A DNA stretch of 5,320 nucleotides, from the NCBI GenBank assembly GCA_946623485.1, contig CAMORF010000179.1:1-5320 (forward strand). Reading direction: 5' to 3'. The stretch is from an uncultured Clostridia bacterium. GTDB taxonomy: Bacteria; Bacillota; Clostridia; Lachnospirales; Lachnospiraceae. The notes below the pieces were generated by a model. It was not told the origin of the DNA and did not search any database. It saw only the letters and a list, made by a program, of their open reading frames with translations. A program made the position numbers and the translations under genes. Below, in pieces: positions 5,285 through 5,320 of the stretch (positions are counted from its first letter, which is position 1; each line of letters begins with the position of its first letter).

Positions 5285-5320
5285 AAGCGAGTCGCCGCGA
5301 GAGAGGCAGACAAAACAAAA

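Noticed and set aside
5172..5320. An open forward frame running through the promoter to the window edge
   Set aside because: It lacks a start codon with a ribosome site, and its codons coincide with A/T tracts and the -35/-10 boxes; frames like this arise by chance over stable-RNA promoters.

Overview
The window looks like a chromosomal segment from a low-to-mid GC Clostridia-type Firmicute, most likely a member of the Lachnospiraceae. This rests on the ybaB-recR order, on a membrane-anchored DUF5711-type protein followed by an enlarged CvpA-type membrane protein (a neighbourhood I associate with that family), on strong AGGAGG-like ribosome binding sites, and on the A-tract-rich promoter at the right edge. 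No database search was possible, so the taxon is an inference.

Layout, all on the + strand. Positions 1-85 hold a short leader with a 14-bp direct repeat. Positions 86-1049 carry the conserved housekeeping pair ybaB (nucleoid-associated protein) and recR (recombination mediator), separated by one base. After 87 bp comes a DUF5711-like single-pass membrane protein (1137-2396), then an intercistronic hairpin, then a 381-residue CvpA-family multi-pass protein (2449-3594). The spacing suggests one operon ending near 3700, where a perfect 16-bp palindrome and a modest terminator-like hairpin follow cvpA. An AT-rich stretch precedes a stand-alone HAD-family phosphatase (3788-4423).

The right end is the damaged part. 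A carbohydrate ABC transporter permease of the MalG/LplC type starts at 4520, is shifted by one base at about 5036-5041, continues through a textbook EAA motif in the next frame, and then loses homology at about 5163, roughly 75-80 residues before the family's usual end. No partner permease, binding protein or ATPase lies in the window. Less than 100 bp after the break is a strong promoter (TTGACA, 17-bp spacer, TG-extended TAGATT, A/T tracts upstream) that resembles the rRNA operon promoters of Firmicutes. The window ends about 30 bases into the predicted transcript, so the product is not visible. The simplest reading is that a rearrangement joined the promoter flank of a stable-RNA operon to a decaying sugar-transport gene.

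I see no mobile element, CRISPR array, tRNA or complete rRNA gene, and no convincing new multi-gene system. The best leads are the conserved but uncharacterised DUF5711-CvpA membrane pair and the permease/promoter junction.
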